NCBI GenBank assembly: GCA_012064415.1
Contig: SSNU01000127.1
Coordinates: 111,629 to 175,628 of the forward strand
DNA from: Gyrodactylus bullatarudis
Taxonomy: Eukaryota; Platyhelminthes; Monogenea; Gyrodactylidea; Gyrodactylidae
Length of the DNA stretch: 64,000 nt
Direction of reading: 5' to 3'
The notes under the pieces are model-generated. The model had not been told where the DNA came from. It saw nothing but the letters and a program-made list of their open reading frames with translations, and did no database searches. A program made the position numbers and the translations under genes. Below, one piece after another: positions 22,088 to 34,292 of the stretch. The first letter of the stretch is position 1. The number at the start of each line of letters is the position of its first letter.

Positions 22088-22699
22088 TATAAATATACAA
22101 ATCCCTGTTATTGTCTATACTGATTTAATCATTTATTATAAATCCTTCAGTTTTATACGAAATTATTGTGCTAATCAAAATGAACCAATCAGAATCGAGA
22201 AAAAATAAATCGAGAAAAATTGAGTGAAATCACTAATGAAAAAACCTTGAATAACTTCTGAACCAAAAAAGATAAATGGTCATACGAGGTATCATTGGAT
22301 AGAGAAATAAATTTCACATTCTTTCCCCCATTAAAATTTGAGATTTTATCAAAATAAGATAGCCTGTTGAAGGGTAAAAACAAAAAAGTGCATGGCATTT
22401 TTCGCTAATTTTTCATCTTTTTTCAACTTTAAGACCAATTTTGAGGATGATCCATTCCAAAAGCACGTTTGAACTTGAAAGCGTCTTATAGAGAATTTAT
22501 GCTCTTTCAAATGATATCAAATTTGACTCTGAAATGTATTAGGATCAAGTCGAAAAATGTCCCGATTATGAAAATTGTGATATTTCGGTTTTTCGCAAAT
22601 TGCGCAAAAACTGGGCAACTTAAGAAATTTTTGGAAGCAGATTCAGAATCTGCGTTAAATTTTACACTATAATCAGTTTTTCGCAAAAATTTATCGCAA
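22088..22699 (-). repeat. Right terminal inverted repeat, with extra internal block
   Basis: The inverted partner of 19781-20069 occupies 22088-22224 and about 22558-22699. The intervening sequence of about 330 bp has no counterpart in the left repeat, so either the left lost it or the right gained it. Confidence 0.8.
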
Positions 22700-22723
22700 A
22701 ATTTTTTTTAAAACTTCCCACCC

Positions 22724-22799
22724 GGTGTGGCTTAGTGGTAACTCTCTCACCTCTTATTCGGACCCTCTTACTCTCCTAGGTTCAAACCCTCCCACACCA
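22724..22799 (+). repeat. tRNA-derived SINE head (plus orientation)
   Basis: A tRNA-like unit starts GGTGTGGCTTAGTGGTAA (A-box type) and carries the B box GGTTCAAACC. It closes with CCACACC, which pairs perfectly with the 5' GGTGTGG as a 7-bp acceptor stem. The D and anticodon arms do not fold properly, so it is more likely a SINE than a tRNA gene. It begins 25 bp beyond the transposon end. Confidence 0.7.
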
Positions 22800-22963
22800 G
22801 GCACACTGTTCCTTTATTTGTAAAAATCATTTCTATGAATAAATATAAATGTTTCAATTTCAAATAAAATATTTTTTGTTGATAAAATGTTTCACCGGTT
22901 TTTTCATTAAAAAATTTTTCGAAATCGAATCATTTTATTTATTTACGTAGAGTGTTCAATGTG

Positions 22964-23032
22964 CCCGGTGTGAGGACCGAGACTAAGAGGGTCCAATTGA
23001 GAGGTGAGAGAGATACCACTACGCCACACCGG
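22964..23032 (-). repeat. tRNA-derived SINE head (minus orientation), shortened B box
   Basis: The reverse complement starts GCCGGTGTGGCGTAGTGGTA and continues with CTCTCTCACCTCTCAATTGG, close to the copy at 22724 but inverted. It ends in CTCACACCGG, which pairs with the start. The B box is shortened, so pol III activity is unlikely. Confidence 0.65.
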
Positions 23033-23135
23033 CATTTTGTATTCAAAAGTAAATAGTTTAATCAAAATTTGGTAATGAAAAAACTCTGAGTCTTAAAATT
23101 TAAGTAGCCTTTAATTGGCCTTGAAGGTTTCTTAA

Positions 23136-23171
23136 CCCTCGCCCTGGAAATGACAAAAATTAATACGAGGG
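23136..23171. mobile_element. 36-bp TTAA-flanked mini-element
   Basis: TTAA at 23132-23135 and 23172-23175 encloses a sequence that starts CCCTCG and ends CGAGGG. It shares these ends with the element at the palindrome axis (8404-8463). It is probably an internally collapsed piggyBac-type element or an excision scar. Confidence 0.5.
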
Positions 23172-23175
23172 TTAA

Positions 23176-24589
23176 TCAACTTAAAATTCCCTTTCTACAC
23201 TTTTTCTGAGGAAATTTACATAATTTTTAGGTCTGTAGGAAAAATGGGTACTAGGATACTTGAAAAGTATTTTTAGTTTTTTGAAATTAGCTTTTTTATA
23301 ACTAATAGCAAACAAGTTAGAAATAAAACTTTTATCAAAGAAAAATAATTGTAACTATCTTTTAGTTCTTTGACTTTCTCTAATTATAGATAAGCATTGT
23401 GCATATTTAATATAACCATTAAGTTCATAATTATCTCATTCTTATAAATTTTTTTCCTTATTTTAATAACTCAATAGTTCGCTTAAAAAAGTAAAGAAAA
23501 TTACAATTAATTTGTATCAATGAATAACCTTGAAGTTATTATTATTATTAATAGGATTAGTTTTTGTGTGTGAGAATGTGCACATGACGATTTTTCACCT
23601 AAAATTAAGAGCTCATATTTTAAATCTACTAAGAGGTAGGACAAATATATTTAAATTTTTTAAAATCTACTCCTATTGCACATCTGTATATCATTCAGAT
23701 CAACTTTTTTTCAAATCTGATTACAAGAATCAACCGTTTCTTGGCTATGATATCGAAGGGGTTAATACAATTTATTCCTGTGTAAATTAAAAAATCTCTT
23801 TGAAATTTCAACTATAGAAAGGGTATTTTCTTGTCAGATATAATCTTTATATATATTTTGTAACTAACCAGGAAAATAAAATAAAGTAGAGAGAGAACTC
23901 ATCAGAAGTGTGTAAGAAAGCTTCCTCTCTTGGCCAGCCTGTGCACTCTAGTCATATTACAACTAGAACCACATGTATAAGTGAATAAATTAACCACACT
24001 TTTTCGTGGAATAAAATTATTCTATCCTATACCACACGAGGAACTACATGTTAAACTTGTCAAAATAAAACAAACGAGTTTTCTTTGTTTCATAAATTTC
24101 TGATAAAAATCTGTTACTTTATTCGCATGTACGTGATTTCCGAGAGAAAAATAAAAATAATAACTCTTCAACAAGACATGTGAGCCTTGGTGATAAACCT
24201 CATTACTACCCTCAAGTAATAATATATATGGTTTTAATAAACACTTTATAAAGTTATTAATTATTAGTAATTAATATAAGAACATTTTCGAAAAGGGTCT
24301 CTTTTTGCTCTGAATCAATGATTAACTACTTTTACAAAAACTTCAATATTTTTCATCTGATGGTCAAATGAGAAGACAAATTATTTTCGAATCTCACCAT
24401 GAAATTAGCCCATGAGTTATCGAATTAAAATGAATTCTGAAAAATTTTTGAGCTTAGAAAATTACCAATTTTTATATCTGATTTTTTGCTGATTTCGGGG
24501 AATGAGATCAGAATTAGACAAAAAAACATCTCCTAAATGAACGATCAGTTAAATTTCTTTTTATTATATCGCCCCCCTATATCCAGTAA
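23176..24589. other. Intergenic AT-rich region, no supported gene
   Basis: No coding exon or repeat boundary could be supported here. Confidence 0.45.
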
Positions 24590-25615
24590 ATATTATGTTC
24601 CTGATGATATTATTTTAAATCATATCTACTCGTTAGTAGTAACTCCAAAATTAATTTATCTATACTTGGTGATTTTAATTTTCCCTGTGATAACTCTCAC
24701 TCTGTGATCCCTCCCACCTTTAATAATCTGTTAAATCATTATAAACTCCATCAAATTGTATCCAAACCCACTCGTAACACTAATATTCTGGATCTCATTT
24801 TTTCTAATGTTTTTCATAATTCATATCCTAGTGCTGTTCCCTTTTCGGACCATAATATTATTTTCTTTAATCACTCTTTCTCAAATCATTCTCAATTTTA
24901 TTTCAAAGAAAAGAAAACTGTTGACTATAAGAAGTGTAAGGATCTTATTCAGACATTTTCTTCTATTATTTTTACTAATAATTCCTTTAATTGTGATTTA
25001 TTTTATTCGATTCTAAATGAATCTACTCGTATTACGAAGAACTCTCATAAGTTCTTCCAATCCTCAAAAAATATTGATTTTGTTGCCCTCGAGGCGTTCG
25101 AAGAAACCGTGATTGCTGATCTTAGATCTAATCCTCAAAGGGGTTGGTCTAAGTTCAGAAAACTTCTCAACATCAATAAGTCCTCTTCCATTTCCAATTT
25201 TACCTCGCTCTCGGACCAAGACTTTTGCAATGAGATTAACCTTCATTTCGAAAACTCATTTGGGGATGCTGAAGTATTCAACGATCTTCCGACTTATTCC
25301 ATCCCTCCTGTTTTTTCTATTGTAGACTTTAAAAACATTATTAACTCTTGTAAAAATATCAATAGAATTGATTCCAAATTTAATTCGTTGAATCTTTTAA
25401 ATTCTCTTTCTAATAACTTTCTAATTAATTTATGTAATTATTTAAATTTATGTATTAGTAATTGTTTCATTCCCGACGACTGGCTTATAATAAAAATCAT
25501 TCCTATCCCAAAAGTTAAAAAATATTCTGATTTTTTCCATCTCCGTCCTATCTCTTCTTTAAATATTTTCCTTTCCATTATTGACCGTTTTTTAACTTCC
25601 GAAATCAAGTCTTAG
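24590..25615 (+). pseudogene. Non-LTR retrotransposon ORF2 fragment (endonuclease end to RT start)
   Basis: The open frame starts with the end of an APE-type endonuclease: SILGDFNFPCDN, then TNILDLIFSN and SDHNIIFF. These are the GDFN and SDH motifs of the catalytic fold. After a linker it enters the beginning of the reverse transcriptase (DDWLIIKIIPIPKVKKYSDF, HLRPISSLN) and stops before the catalytic core. The element is truncated at both ends. It is a Jockey/CR1-like layout and differs in orientation and sequence from the RT at 2.6-3.7 kb. Confidence 0.8.
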
Positions 25616-25776
25616 CTTACATTTATTCTAATTTTCTTCAACTTTTACTATTTCTTTCAAAAATTGTAAAATATTATTTTCAATGAACTTTAAACTTTTA
25701 TCATTATTTATGTGTCACTACTGATGAACCATAAAGAAATGTACATTTAGTGAATAAAAATTCTTTTCTTATATAT

Positions 25777-26097
25777 CTACAAATATGATTTTAAGCGGAT
25801 TTTCGGACGTTTTTGATAAATTACGTGAATCATATCATCGCCAAATTCAATTAAATATTGTCTGATTTCATCATAAAATCTTTGATTTGCTGACTTAATC
25901 ACTTTTGTTCTTCGGAAATAATTTACTCGTGCGAGACTTATTCCCAATTGAGAAGAAATTTCTTTGGAAGTTCTGCCTTCCGCAACTAGACAATTGATGT
26001 CGGTCCTGAGATCATGTTTCATTGTTGTTATGAGTGAAGAAGAATTGTAAATTGGATGGTTGATCAAATTAAAATTTAGAGTGTTCTCATTGGACAA
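25777..26097 (-). pseudogene. Helix-turn-helix protein fragment, transposase-like
   Basis: A 106-residue minus-strand frame contains EGRTSKEISSQLGISLARVN, a typical helix-turn-helix resembling the DNA-binding part of Tc1/mariner-type transposases. The catalytic domain is not found nearby and no terminal repeats were seen. It could also be a small domesticated fragment. Confidence 0.35.
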
Positions 26098-29000
26098 AAA
26101 AAATAATCAAAAGGTTTAGAGGATATGAAATGGGACCCTTTCAGGAGAATAAAATACCAAATGCTAATTCTTTGCACGTTTAAAATTTTGAAGGAGAAAA
26201 ATCATTTTTTAATCCAAAATCAAAACTGCTCCAATGTTTGAGAGTGTTTTATGAGACAAGAAATGAACGAATCTGGTATTTTTATTAGATAGAAAGAATC
26301 AGCAGAAAATTCTCTATCGAATGAATCAAACTTGAGTGAATTTTATTTTTTTTGGAAAGTTTGACCCTTATAAACCTACTTTATAGTAGCTATACATTAA
26401 TTTTCTCAACTTAAAAGGGGCAGAGAGGAGAGGGATAGGTTTGTTACATTTTTTATAGAGGTACAACTGTACAAACTATAAGGTAAATCTGATTGCATAA
26501 ATAGTAATTAAATACAAAAATAAAATAGTGAAATCTGTTCCATAATAAATTGATAAATCAAAAGCACTGGAGTTAATTAATCATTCAATAATGTAACATG
26601 AAGACTAGGGTCTGCAAGAAATTCGAAGATCATCTGGTTAGTGAAGATAAGAATAAAGCAAAGACTTAGAGTAATCAATTTCAAGTCTGATGTGAGACAT
26701 GACCAGTTTAAGATTAGTCAAGTCTTCACAATCGGATAAATCATATTTTGTAAAAATAAAATTATAAAAAGATAATAAGTAATTCGGGTCGTATTTTGAG
26801 TTTCTCAGATAATAATAATTATTTGTAAGAGAATTTCTTTATTAAAAAAGCATATCTGCGGACCCAGAGACCTGAGACTGAAATATGTCGTTCTAAGGTT
26901 AAGAGATAATGTCAAGCTGATCACACATTTGAATTCTACGGTTATGGTTAAAGTTTCTTTTTCATCACCTCTGCTTTTCTTGGATTTGTTTTTCAAAAAC
27001 AAGTAATCTTAAAATTATCATAGCTCCTCAATAGTTTATTATTTCAAAATGATTCATAACTCATTTGAAAGATTAGTTTTTCTTTCGGAAAAGGGGCGAA
27101 AATTATTTTAAAATTCTTTAAAACTTAATTATGGCTACGAAAGGGTTAATATCTTCTTTTCATATCAGTTCGCTATATTGTTATAAGAATAATTATATTT
27201 TGAAATCTTTCATATATTCCAAGCTAAAGGTTGAGCTAAAAAATATTCAATCTCAAGTTCAATGAGGGCTAAAATCGAATAATCAATATTGAAATAATGT
27301 AATAATCTGGGATATTTGTGGAGAAATTATTCAAGTATGCTATATACAATATGAGAAATGAGTCAGAATTTTTATTACAATTCTTGAGAAAGGATGTAAA
27401 TAATTTCTGAAGAGGATTCCCCTTAATACTTTGAATGGATTTCTTCAAACGATGAGAAAATCTGGAATTTATCATTCTATTACATCAAGATTTCAATTCG
27501 AAATATACTTTCTCTGATAGTTGGGAATTTTTTGTAACTAGATCTACTCTCGATGAATTTGGGAATTTATGATTTTTACAAAAATTTCATTTTTAGATCA
27601 AGATCTCAGATTTTCCCGAAGATATTTTGGAAACAAATTCAGAGATCAGCTCACGGTCCTTTCAAAAATTCAATTGTGATAAATACTATTTATTAAATAG
27701 ATACTTTTTCTAATGTTGATAGTGAAATAAAAAAAGAGATTTTTGTAAAAATCTTAAATTTCCAAATTCATCGAGAATAGCTGTACAAAAATTATCAAAT
27801 TTATCAGACTACTTGACAGAGACAATTTTAATTCTTCCAGGTGATTAGGGATCAGGTCTTTCAGCTGAGCGAATGATATCATATTTAAGAAAGAGGGAAT
27901 TCCAAGATTTTTACAAGAATGAGCTCTATTTCGGACATACTTATCAGCTTGTTACATGTCATATATAAAATTTAAATGGTTCTTTTCATAATGATTTCTT
28001 AAAACGCTCATCACGAATTTACAGCTGCTTTAGCGGAATTTTTTTCAGTTCAGGAGTTATCGATCAAAAATCAGGTCATTTTTGAACTAGCTATATTTGA
28101 AGCCTTAGCAGATAGATTTTAGACGATTGCATATTTTAATTCTACAATGGGACTTGAAGTGTTTTATGAATAATTCGTATAATTCGAATGTGCTCGAAAA
28201 AAATAGAAAGTACGAGTTGAATGGTGTTAATTCTCTCTCAGATTTCACACTGTCTGTCTGGGATATTTATTTGTAAAAGATTTTTATGAAAAAAATCCAC
28301 ATAAATTAAATACAGTATACAGATAAAATTAAGGGTATTTTCCATATAAAATACAGTAATTACTATTATCCTGAAGTTGAATAGAAAGGTGGGTAATAAA
28401 TCGGTTCTATAGAATCGAAATTCATTGTAGAATGGGAGGCCCACCTGTTTGATTTAACCTCAATTATAAAAAAATTCTCTTTTGTTATTCTCTCTGCGTT
28501 TTATAGCTAGAGAGGAACACGGGAAAATTATTCCTTCATAGAAACTAGAAACACAATTCAGGCAGTATAAACATGTAGAAAAATTCGACTCATTTAACCT
28601 GAAATATATAATTTAATTTATGGTCCACATCTTCCCTTAGTAGTGGTACCTGTTACAAATGAATTAAAAGAAAAGCAACGAAAAAATTTATTTAAAAAAA
28701 ATAACTTTGTGCACTTGAACGAAGAAATCTATATACAGATAGAAGAGAGAATAAAAGCTCTTAATAACTCTTTTTTAGGCTTGTGCATCATACCGAAGAG
28801 AAAGTAGAAGAAGAGACATGAAAATTTCTCTGCATATGCCTACATTGTACACAGATGTAAAAATACAAATCCAAGATTAATTATTAGTCGATTTTTATAG
28901 TTGATAATGATCTTAAAGTTATATATATAGCATGTAATTTTATTATAACTCTAACTGGTATTTTTAGTGTGCCGCAATTTGGTACTTGTAAATAGTAAAG

Positions 29001-31854
29001 AGATTTGTATTTTAATTATATTCTAGACAGAATTAAAAGAAAATCCTTTTGATTAAAAAATGTTTCTTACTTCAAGTTGATAAAAAAGTATCAAAGTTTT
29101 GATTTCATATTTATAAGTATGTCTAGAGGAGGTACGAAATTGATAAAAGTTTTATTGCTTTGGATCTCTTGGATGCCTCCGCCACTAGGGTAGCATTAAC
29201 CTCATTTTCGTACTGCCTTTTTGGTAGAACTTTCAGTTCTAAACATAATTTTGTATTAAAAAAGATATCAAAAATGCTTCGCCAATATGCCGTTGAAGTT
29301 TTTTTTGTGTTTTCGAAATTATGTTAAATTCTCGTGAGTTGCTTGGAAAAAAAATCAATTTTACCCTTTTCTGGGAGCCGTTAAAAAAAATAAAATAATC
29401 AAATTACCAGTTTCAATTGAATATCGATAATTTGGATCAATAATTCAAACTTGGGTAAAGAAGTCTCAAGAAACATTCTGATTTCAGTAAATACTTATCT
29501 TCATGTCAACTAGCTTCATTACGATTAGATTCTACAGATCCAGTTATTACTGCTTCTCAACAGAGCTGGTTATAATAATTATTCTCTTGATCCTTTCTAA
29601 GGAAATCAAACCGTTTGAATTTTCCAAATATCATGAAGGAAAATGAACAAAAATTTAGAAATTTAACTTTTTCTCATTTTTAGTGGCTAATTTTGAATCA
29701 TCTGTCCGTATCTTATCTATTCGAATCTTCGAAATCAACAAAAATTTCAACCTCAAAATTAATTATCAATCAGCTTAATTTTTTATACTGAAATCAGAAA
29801 TTATTTATTTGTGTTTGTAAAGACAATTACTAATTGTACGGGTCAAATTAGTTTTCAGTACCTTCATCTCCTTTTAATTCATGTATCTGAAATCTCTTGT
29901 CACGTACGTTAGAATAATGTAATTCTTGTTTGGGTTAAAATCATCAATGAATTCATTCTAGTGTTTTTGTAAAAACTATCTTGTTACAGCCTACTCAAAA
30001 GAAAAATTATTCAATAATACATGATATAATTTTGAAAGATAAAATTTAAAGTATCAATTGAAAAGTTTTCCCTATTCACAAAGGAATATCATTGAGTATT
30101 AGTGATTGTGTGATAGAAGAATCTCTTTATTGCTACTCACAATTTTATATACACATACAAGAGATTTGAATTCAGATAGATAAAATCTTTCTTGACCAAA
30201 ATAGTAATAATAAAAACTTGAAATTCCTCTCTATATAAAGCAGTGGATAGTATCTAAACAATTTGGGTCAATAAAAGTAGGAGAGAGGATTAAAGTGGAT
30301 GATGATATCAATAGATTAAATCTTGAGTAGAGATGAAAAAAAAATCGAGGAGAACTTGAAAAGACTTGTATTTCTTGAAAATATTCACCTTTTTATACGT
30401 TCAATAGAATTTTAGGTCAGTTTGAATCGTTATTATGGACCTCTTAATGTTATACAAATTGTGTTTTATCTTTGAGAAACATACCAAGATTAGGAATTTC
30501 TCAAAAATATTCAGATACAATGGGTTGCGAAACTCATTTACCAGTATAGTCGAAAGAAACAGGAGCTTAATATATTACAGAAAATATACAAAAATATTAC
30601 GACAAATTCATTGGTTTATTCAGTTTTCCGTTTTTAAGGGTAGAATTTAGTAAAGTTTGAAAAATAGAGCTTATGAATGGTACAGAGACCAAAAATTATA
30701 AAAATAACCCAGGTATCTTTATTTGATTAAAGCCTAAAAGTGTTGATTCTAACATCAAAGATTTATTAATTTCATAAAATAAAATTTACATGAATATTTA
30801 ACTTGTAATTTAAATTTCACCAAAATCAAGGACCCAATCAATAACAAAGTTCACTTCTAAGTAATGAGACTATTCAGTCTTGTTCAATAATTTCAATTCT
30901 CTTCACACATTTAATACAGATAACAACTTAAAGGATTACAAAAAAGTTCTAAATTTCAAAGAAGGTTCTGGCATTTTCGAAAGTCTCCCCCTAGTTATCA
31001 TCATAATGGATTCTTTCAAATTATTCTTTTGAAAAGGAAAAAAGTAGGAAGATAAAAAGCATTTTACTTTAATTAGCATAGACTGCAAGCTTATGTAATG
31101 GAATATCTAAAGGGATGTCTACCTAAAAGGAAAAAAACATTATCATGAGTTGCTTAATTGCTCTTTGCATTATTATAATCGTAGTGTTGTATCTAAGATC
31201 TTAATCAGAGAATTTTAGCTCTGGTGATTAACTAAACATAATATTTTAAACTTTTCAGAAACATTTTGAGATCATTTCCCAATCCCAAATAACACGGCCT
31301 GCCACTCTAGATTTGATCTGATGACAAAAAATTTAAATGATCCTGATTGTGAATCTGGTCTTAGAATTTGCGACTTTGAAGATATTCGCAAAAATATTCG
31401 AATTTTTCCAAAACTGGATTAAATTATTGCTCGGGAAACTCATTGGAATTTAGGATAAAATTCTAACGTGAGAAAGTCAAAATTTTCTCAGCCTTAATCT
31501 CGTTTTCGAAATCTGAGCAATTTTTGACATCCGAAATCTCGATTGAAAATTACAATATATGAACTAGCGCAAAGATTAATATTTTCAAAAAAAACTAGTT
31601 AATCTTCCAGGAAATTAATACGATGTAAATTTGGTAAGTGCTTCAATAAACCTTGCAAGAAAGAATAAAGTTTATTATACAAGGTTTTTATTTGCGCCAT
31701 TTTTGTCTGTGATGCAAAAACTTGCCTACCTGCGTGCACAAAAATTTCCTGTTTTTTATTCGGAATTAAAATGTTCCCACCCGGAAAGAATATCTAGATT
31801 TTCCATATAAAATACTGTACTGTATTTAGTAATGAATAGTGCAGGTTCAAATTC
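26098..31854. other. Intergenic AT-rich region, no supported gene
   Basis: I found no convincing exons. The region holds one foldback repeat (27535-27785) and diverged copies of dispersed non-coding repeats around 29.44-29.76 kb and 31.32-31.50 kb. Confidence 0.45.
27535..27785. repeat. Foldback repeat with arms of about 50 bp
   Basis: A left arm containing CTCGATGAATTTGGGAATTT and ATGATTTTTACAAAAA is mirrored by a right arm containing GATTTTTGTAAAAATCTT and CCAAATTCATCGAGAATAG. Related words recur at about 56.07-56.11 kb (CCCAAATTCATCGGG) and 42.90 kb, so this is probably a family of small foldback elements. Confidence 0.55.
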
Positions 31855-31925
31855 CAGGTTGTGGCATACTGACGAGTCCAAAAGAGGCCAAAACGCGCGT
31901 ATGTCTACTAAAGAGGTATATTTAG
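31855..31925 (+). ncRNA. Hammerhead-ribozyme-like sequence (degenerate)
   Basis: CTGACGAGTCC at 31869-31879 is an exact first core half (CUGANGA) with the start of stem II. It continues AAAAGAGGCC and then AAAAC where GAAAC is expected. GCGCGTATGTC follows, giving a short stem III and a GTC cleavage triplet at 31903-31905. A single change in the conserved GAAA and one mismatch in stem II suggest a recently inactivated type I hammerhead. Only about two base pairs of stem I are visible. A tRNA B-box-like GGTTCAAATTCC lies just upstream (about 31846-31857). Such motifs are known from PLE termini and retrozymes. Confidence 0.45.
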
Positions 31926-33587
31926 ATTATTTCTAAATGCTCTGAGAGTTTCTTTCGTACTAGTCACGGTACGATCCATTTGTAAGCTGTAACATTTTGC
32001 AACATGGGCTAATCCCAAATAAGACGACCCTATGGGATATATTAGCACCTAGAACGAAATCATTAGTAGATAGTCACTGTAATATTTTTCACAGGTTATT
32101 CAAGATACATTCAACAATTTTTCTTGGGATATTTCAATTGTGTCTTATATGCGATTTATTTAGCCATTTCTATTTCAAATTATTTTCAATCAAGTAAAGC
32201 CTATTTAATATTCAAATGTTGAAGCATTGAAAAGGGACGATAAAGCAATAAAAATTGGCTCCGAAATTATCTTTTGACGCCCAGGAAGAAGAGTTTTGTG
32301 TGAAGATTTTATCTTGTTCCATCAAGCAAAGGTTACGTTTAATAATTGCTTAGAATTTCTTCAACTTTGTAGTTCCTTTAAATGGGAAAATTGTATGGAA
32401 AGGATTAGCCCGAGGCAGAAAAATATGAGAGGGAATTAATCAAACATCTCTTGTGTGATAGTCAATCACCTACCAACGTGATTTTAATCAAGGTTGAACC
32501 TTGATAAGAGAGAACTCTTGGGAGAAATTTTCTGTGTGGGGAATATTATATTATTTTATTCATGTTATTTCAATTTTCTTAAAACGATCTTGTTTATATA
32601 ACCATTGATTTAATTATAAATATTACTTGATATGTAAAGAATAATTTTAAAGACCAATTTAGCTATCCCAGCACAAAAAAAATGTGTAAGAATATTAATT
32701 TTTTTAAATTGCAATAAAAACCAATGTCAGTGTCAAAGTCATTTCATTTTAGAAATGTATTGGCAAAATCTTAATAATTTTATCTCTTTAAATGATTTCT
32801 CTTGATGTCAAATGACTAATAATTGATAATTCTCATCGAGAAGAATTACATTAGCAACTGTTTTGAATTAAAAAACCTATTGATGATACTATTATCATGT
32901 CAATCAGTAAATCTGTTTCCAGCTAAGAGACATGTTTTCCTGTAGAAGACTAATTTCTCTCGAAAATCAAGAATTCATTCAGATAATAAATTTGCTTCTT
33001 TGTAAATACAAACATACAGAAGCATCAGGGAAGGGAATAACAGTAGTGAACTGTACTAGTGGGTAGGTGCCTGAAAAAATGGCTTATCGGAAAAAAAATT
33101 CAAGCAAGTATTAAGCATACATATTTTCCCAAATTATATATACTCTTTCGCTTTGTTTGGATAGAGCTAAGCGTTTATTTTCTTATCATTTCATCTGCAA
33201 TAAAATGACATTCTATTTTAACCAAACTGACTCCTTACTGATTAAGAAGGAAGCTTGATTTTCTCTCAGTAAACACTCTTTTAATCAGAAGAAATTCTGT
33301 TCATTGTTTATTCATGTAATGTGCAAAAGCATCGAAATAAGCAAATACAGTAATATTAAACATTATCAACATTCGAACGCTCATGAGAGGAGGCTTCAGT
33401 TCCTATTGAGTAATCTTTATTTACATTACTACTCATGGTCCATTGTTAGATGAATATGACAAAATACGGTCTTTTTTCCTCAACTGTCAGAAACTTTAAT
33501 TACTAACTGCGTTGGTGTTTTATCTAATAGTTCGCGAACTATAAACCAATAGTGAATCTTCTTCGAGAAATTTAGTTCAATTATAAA
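31926..33587. other. Intergenic AT-rich region, no supported gene
   Basis: Nothing coding or repetitive could be supported here. Confidence 0.45.
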
Positions 33588-33596
33588 TTTCCATTA

Positions 33597-34238
33597 GGGT
33601 TAATTCCAAAAATTACCCCAATGAAAATTTAAACTCTTTACCTCGAATCAATTATTCTCATTTCAAAATTCCCCTCTTATTGAATGGTATAAGTTGAATG
33701 ATTCAAATTCTTTATGCAACCTACATAAGTTTCAGAATGATTGAAAGTGAACTTTCTCCTTATATAGAACCTTTGATGGAAAAAAACTACGCGAATCTAG
33801 GTTCTTACAAATTTTTGCTATACATAAAGAAGATTTATTTCTTGTTTCTCAAGATCGAAATAGTGAAATAAGAAGAGTTGTTAACTTCACCAAACTCCAA
33901 TGTCCTTGAAGTTTGCAAAAATTAATGAATATCCCTATTAATATCTGTATGCCGTGGCTAAAATGTTAGAAGTTGTTTTTAAAAAGAATGCCTCATATAA
34001 ATACAAAATAATCTCCTTGAAAGCAGCTTACTCGGAGATTATCATGCTCCGTGATATCGAAAATCTGAAGAAGTCGGAACTTGCAGGTTACAAAAAAAAC
34101 GCGGAGCAACATGTAAAAGCCGTAAAATATCAAGCTCTGAAAAAAGGGCAGAGAAATTATTAAATTAAATTATTTCTTGTTATTTAAAAAAAAATATTTG
34201 GGGTGAATATTGGAAATTTTGATTTTTGGAATTAACCC
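33597..34238 (+). mobile_element. Mutator-like element (642 bp) with 9-bp target duplication
   Basis: The terminal repeat GGGTTAATTCCAAAA at 33597 is inverted as TTTTGGAATTAACCC ending at 34238. The flanking 9-mers are TTTCCATTA (33588-33596) and TTTTCATTA (34239-34247), eight of nine identical. The plus strand carries relics of the transposase C-terminal region: IESELSPYIEPLMEKN, then after a frameshift EDLFLVSQDRNSEIRR and a degraded SWIM finger region, and finally ENLKKSELAGYKKNAEQHVK at 34080 onward. It is non-autonomous and decayed. Confidence 0.85.
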
Positions 34239-34292
34239 TTTTCATTAATATTCTTTTGTTACATTCTAGTAATTTAAAATAAATATTACTAG

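Larger units (their letters stand above)
19781..22699 (+). mobile_element. DNA transposon with long terminal inverted repeats, decayed, superfamily unknown
   Basis: The ends read TTGCGATAAATTTTTGC at 19781 and GCAAAAATTTATCGCAA ending at 22699. The repeat continues inward for about 290 bp: 19781-20069 pairs with 22088-22699, and the right side carries an extra block of roughly 330 bp at about 22225-22557. Between the repeats lies a broken multi-frame gene (20314-21920). No clear target duplication was found, and weaker similarity may extend outward (ACACGGGTGG and CCACCCGGTG). The protein type is not one I can place in a named superfamily. Confidence 0.75.

Noticed and set aside
23530..23790. 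Open frame with hydrophobic start (MKLLLLLIGLVFVCE)
   Set aside because: It lacks an ATG start, the run comes from a TTA microsatellite, and no splice partner was found.
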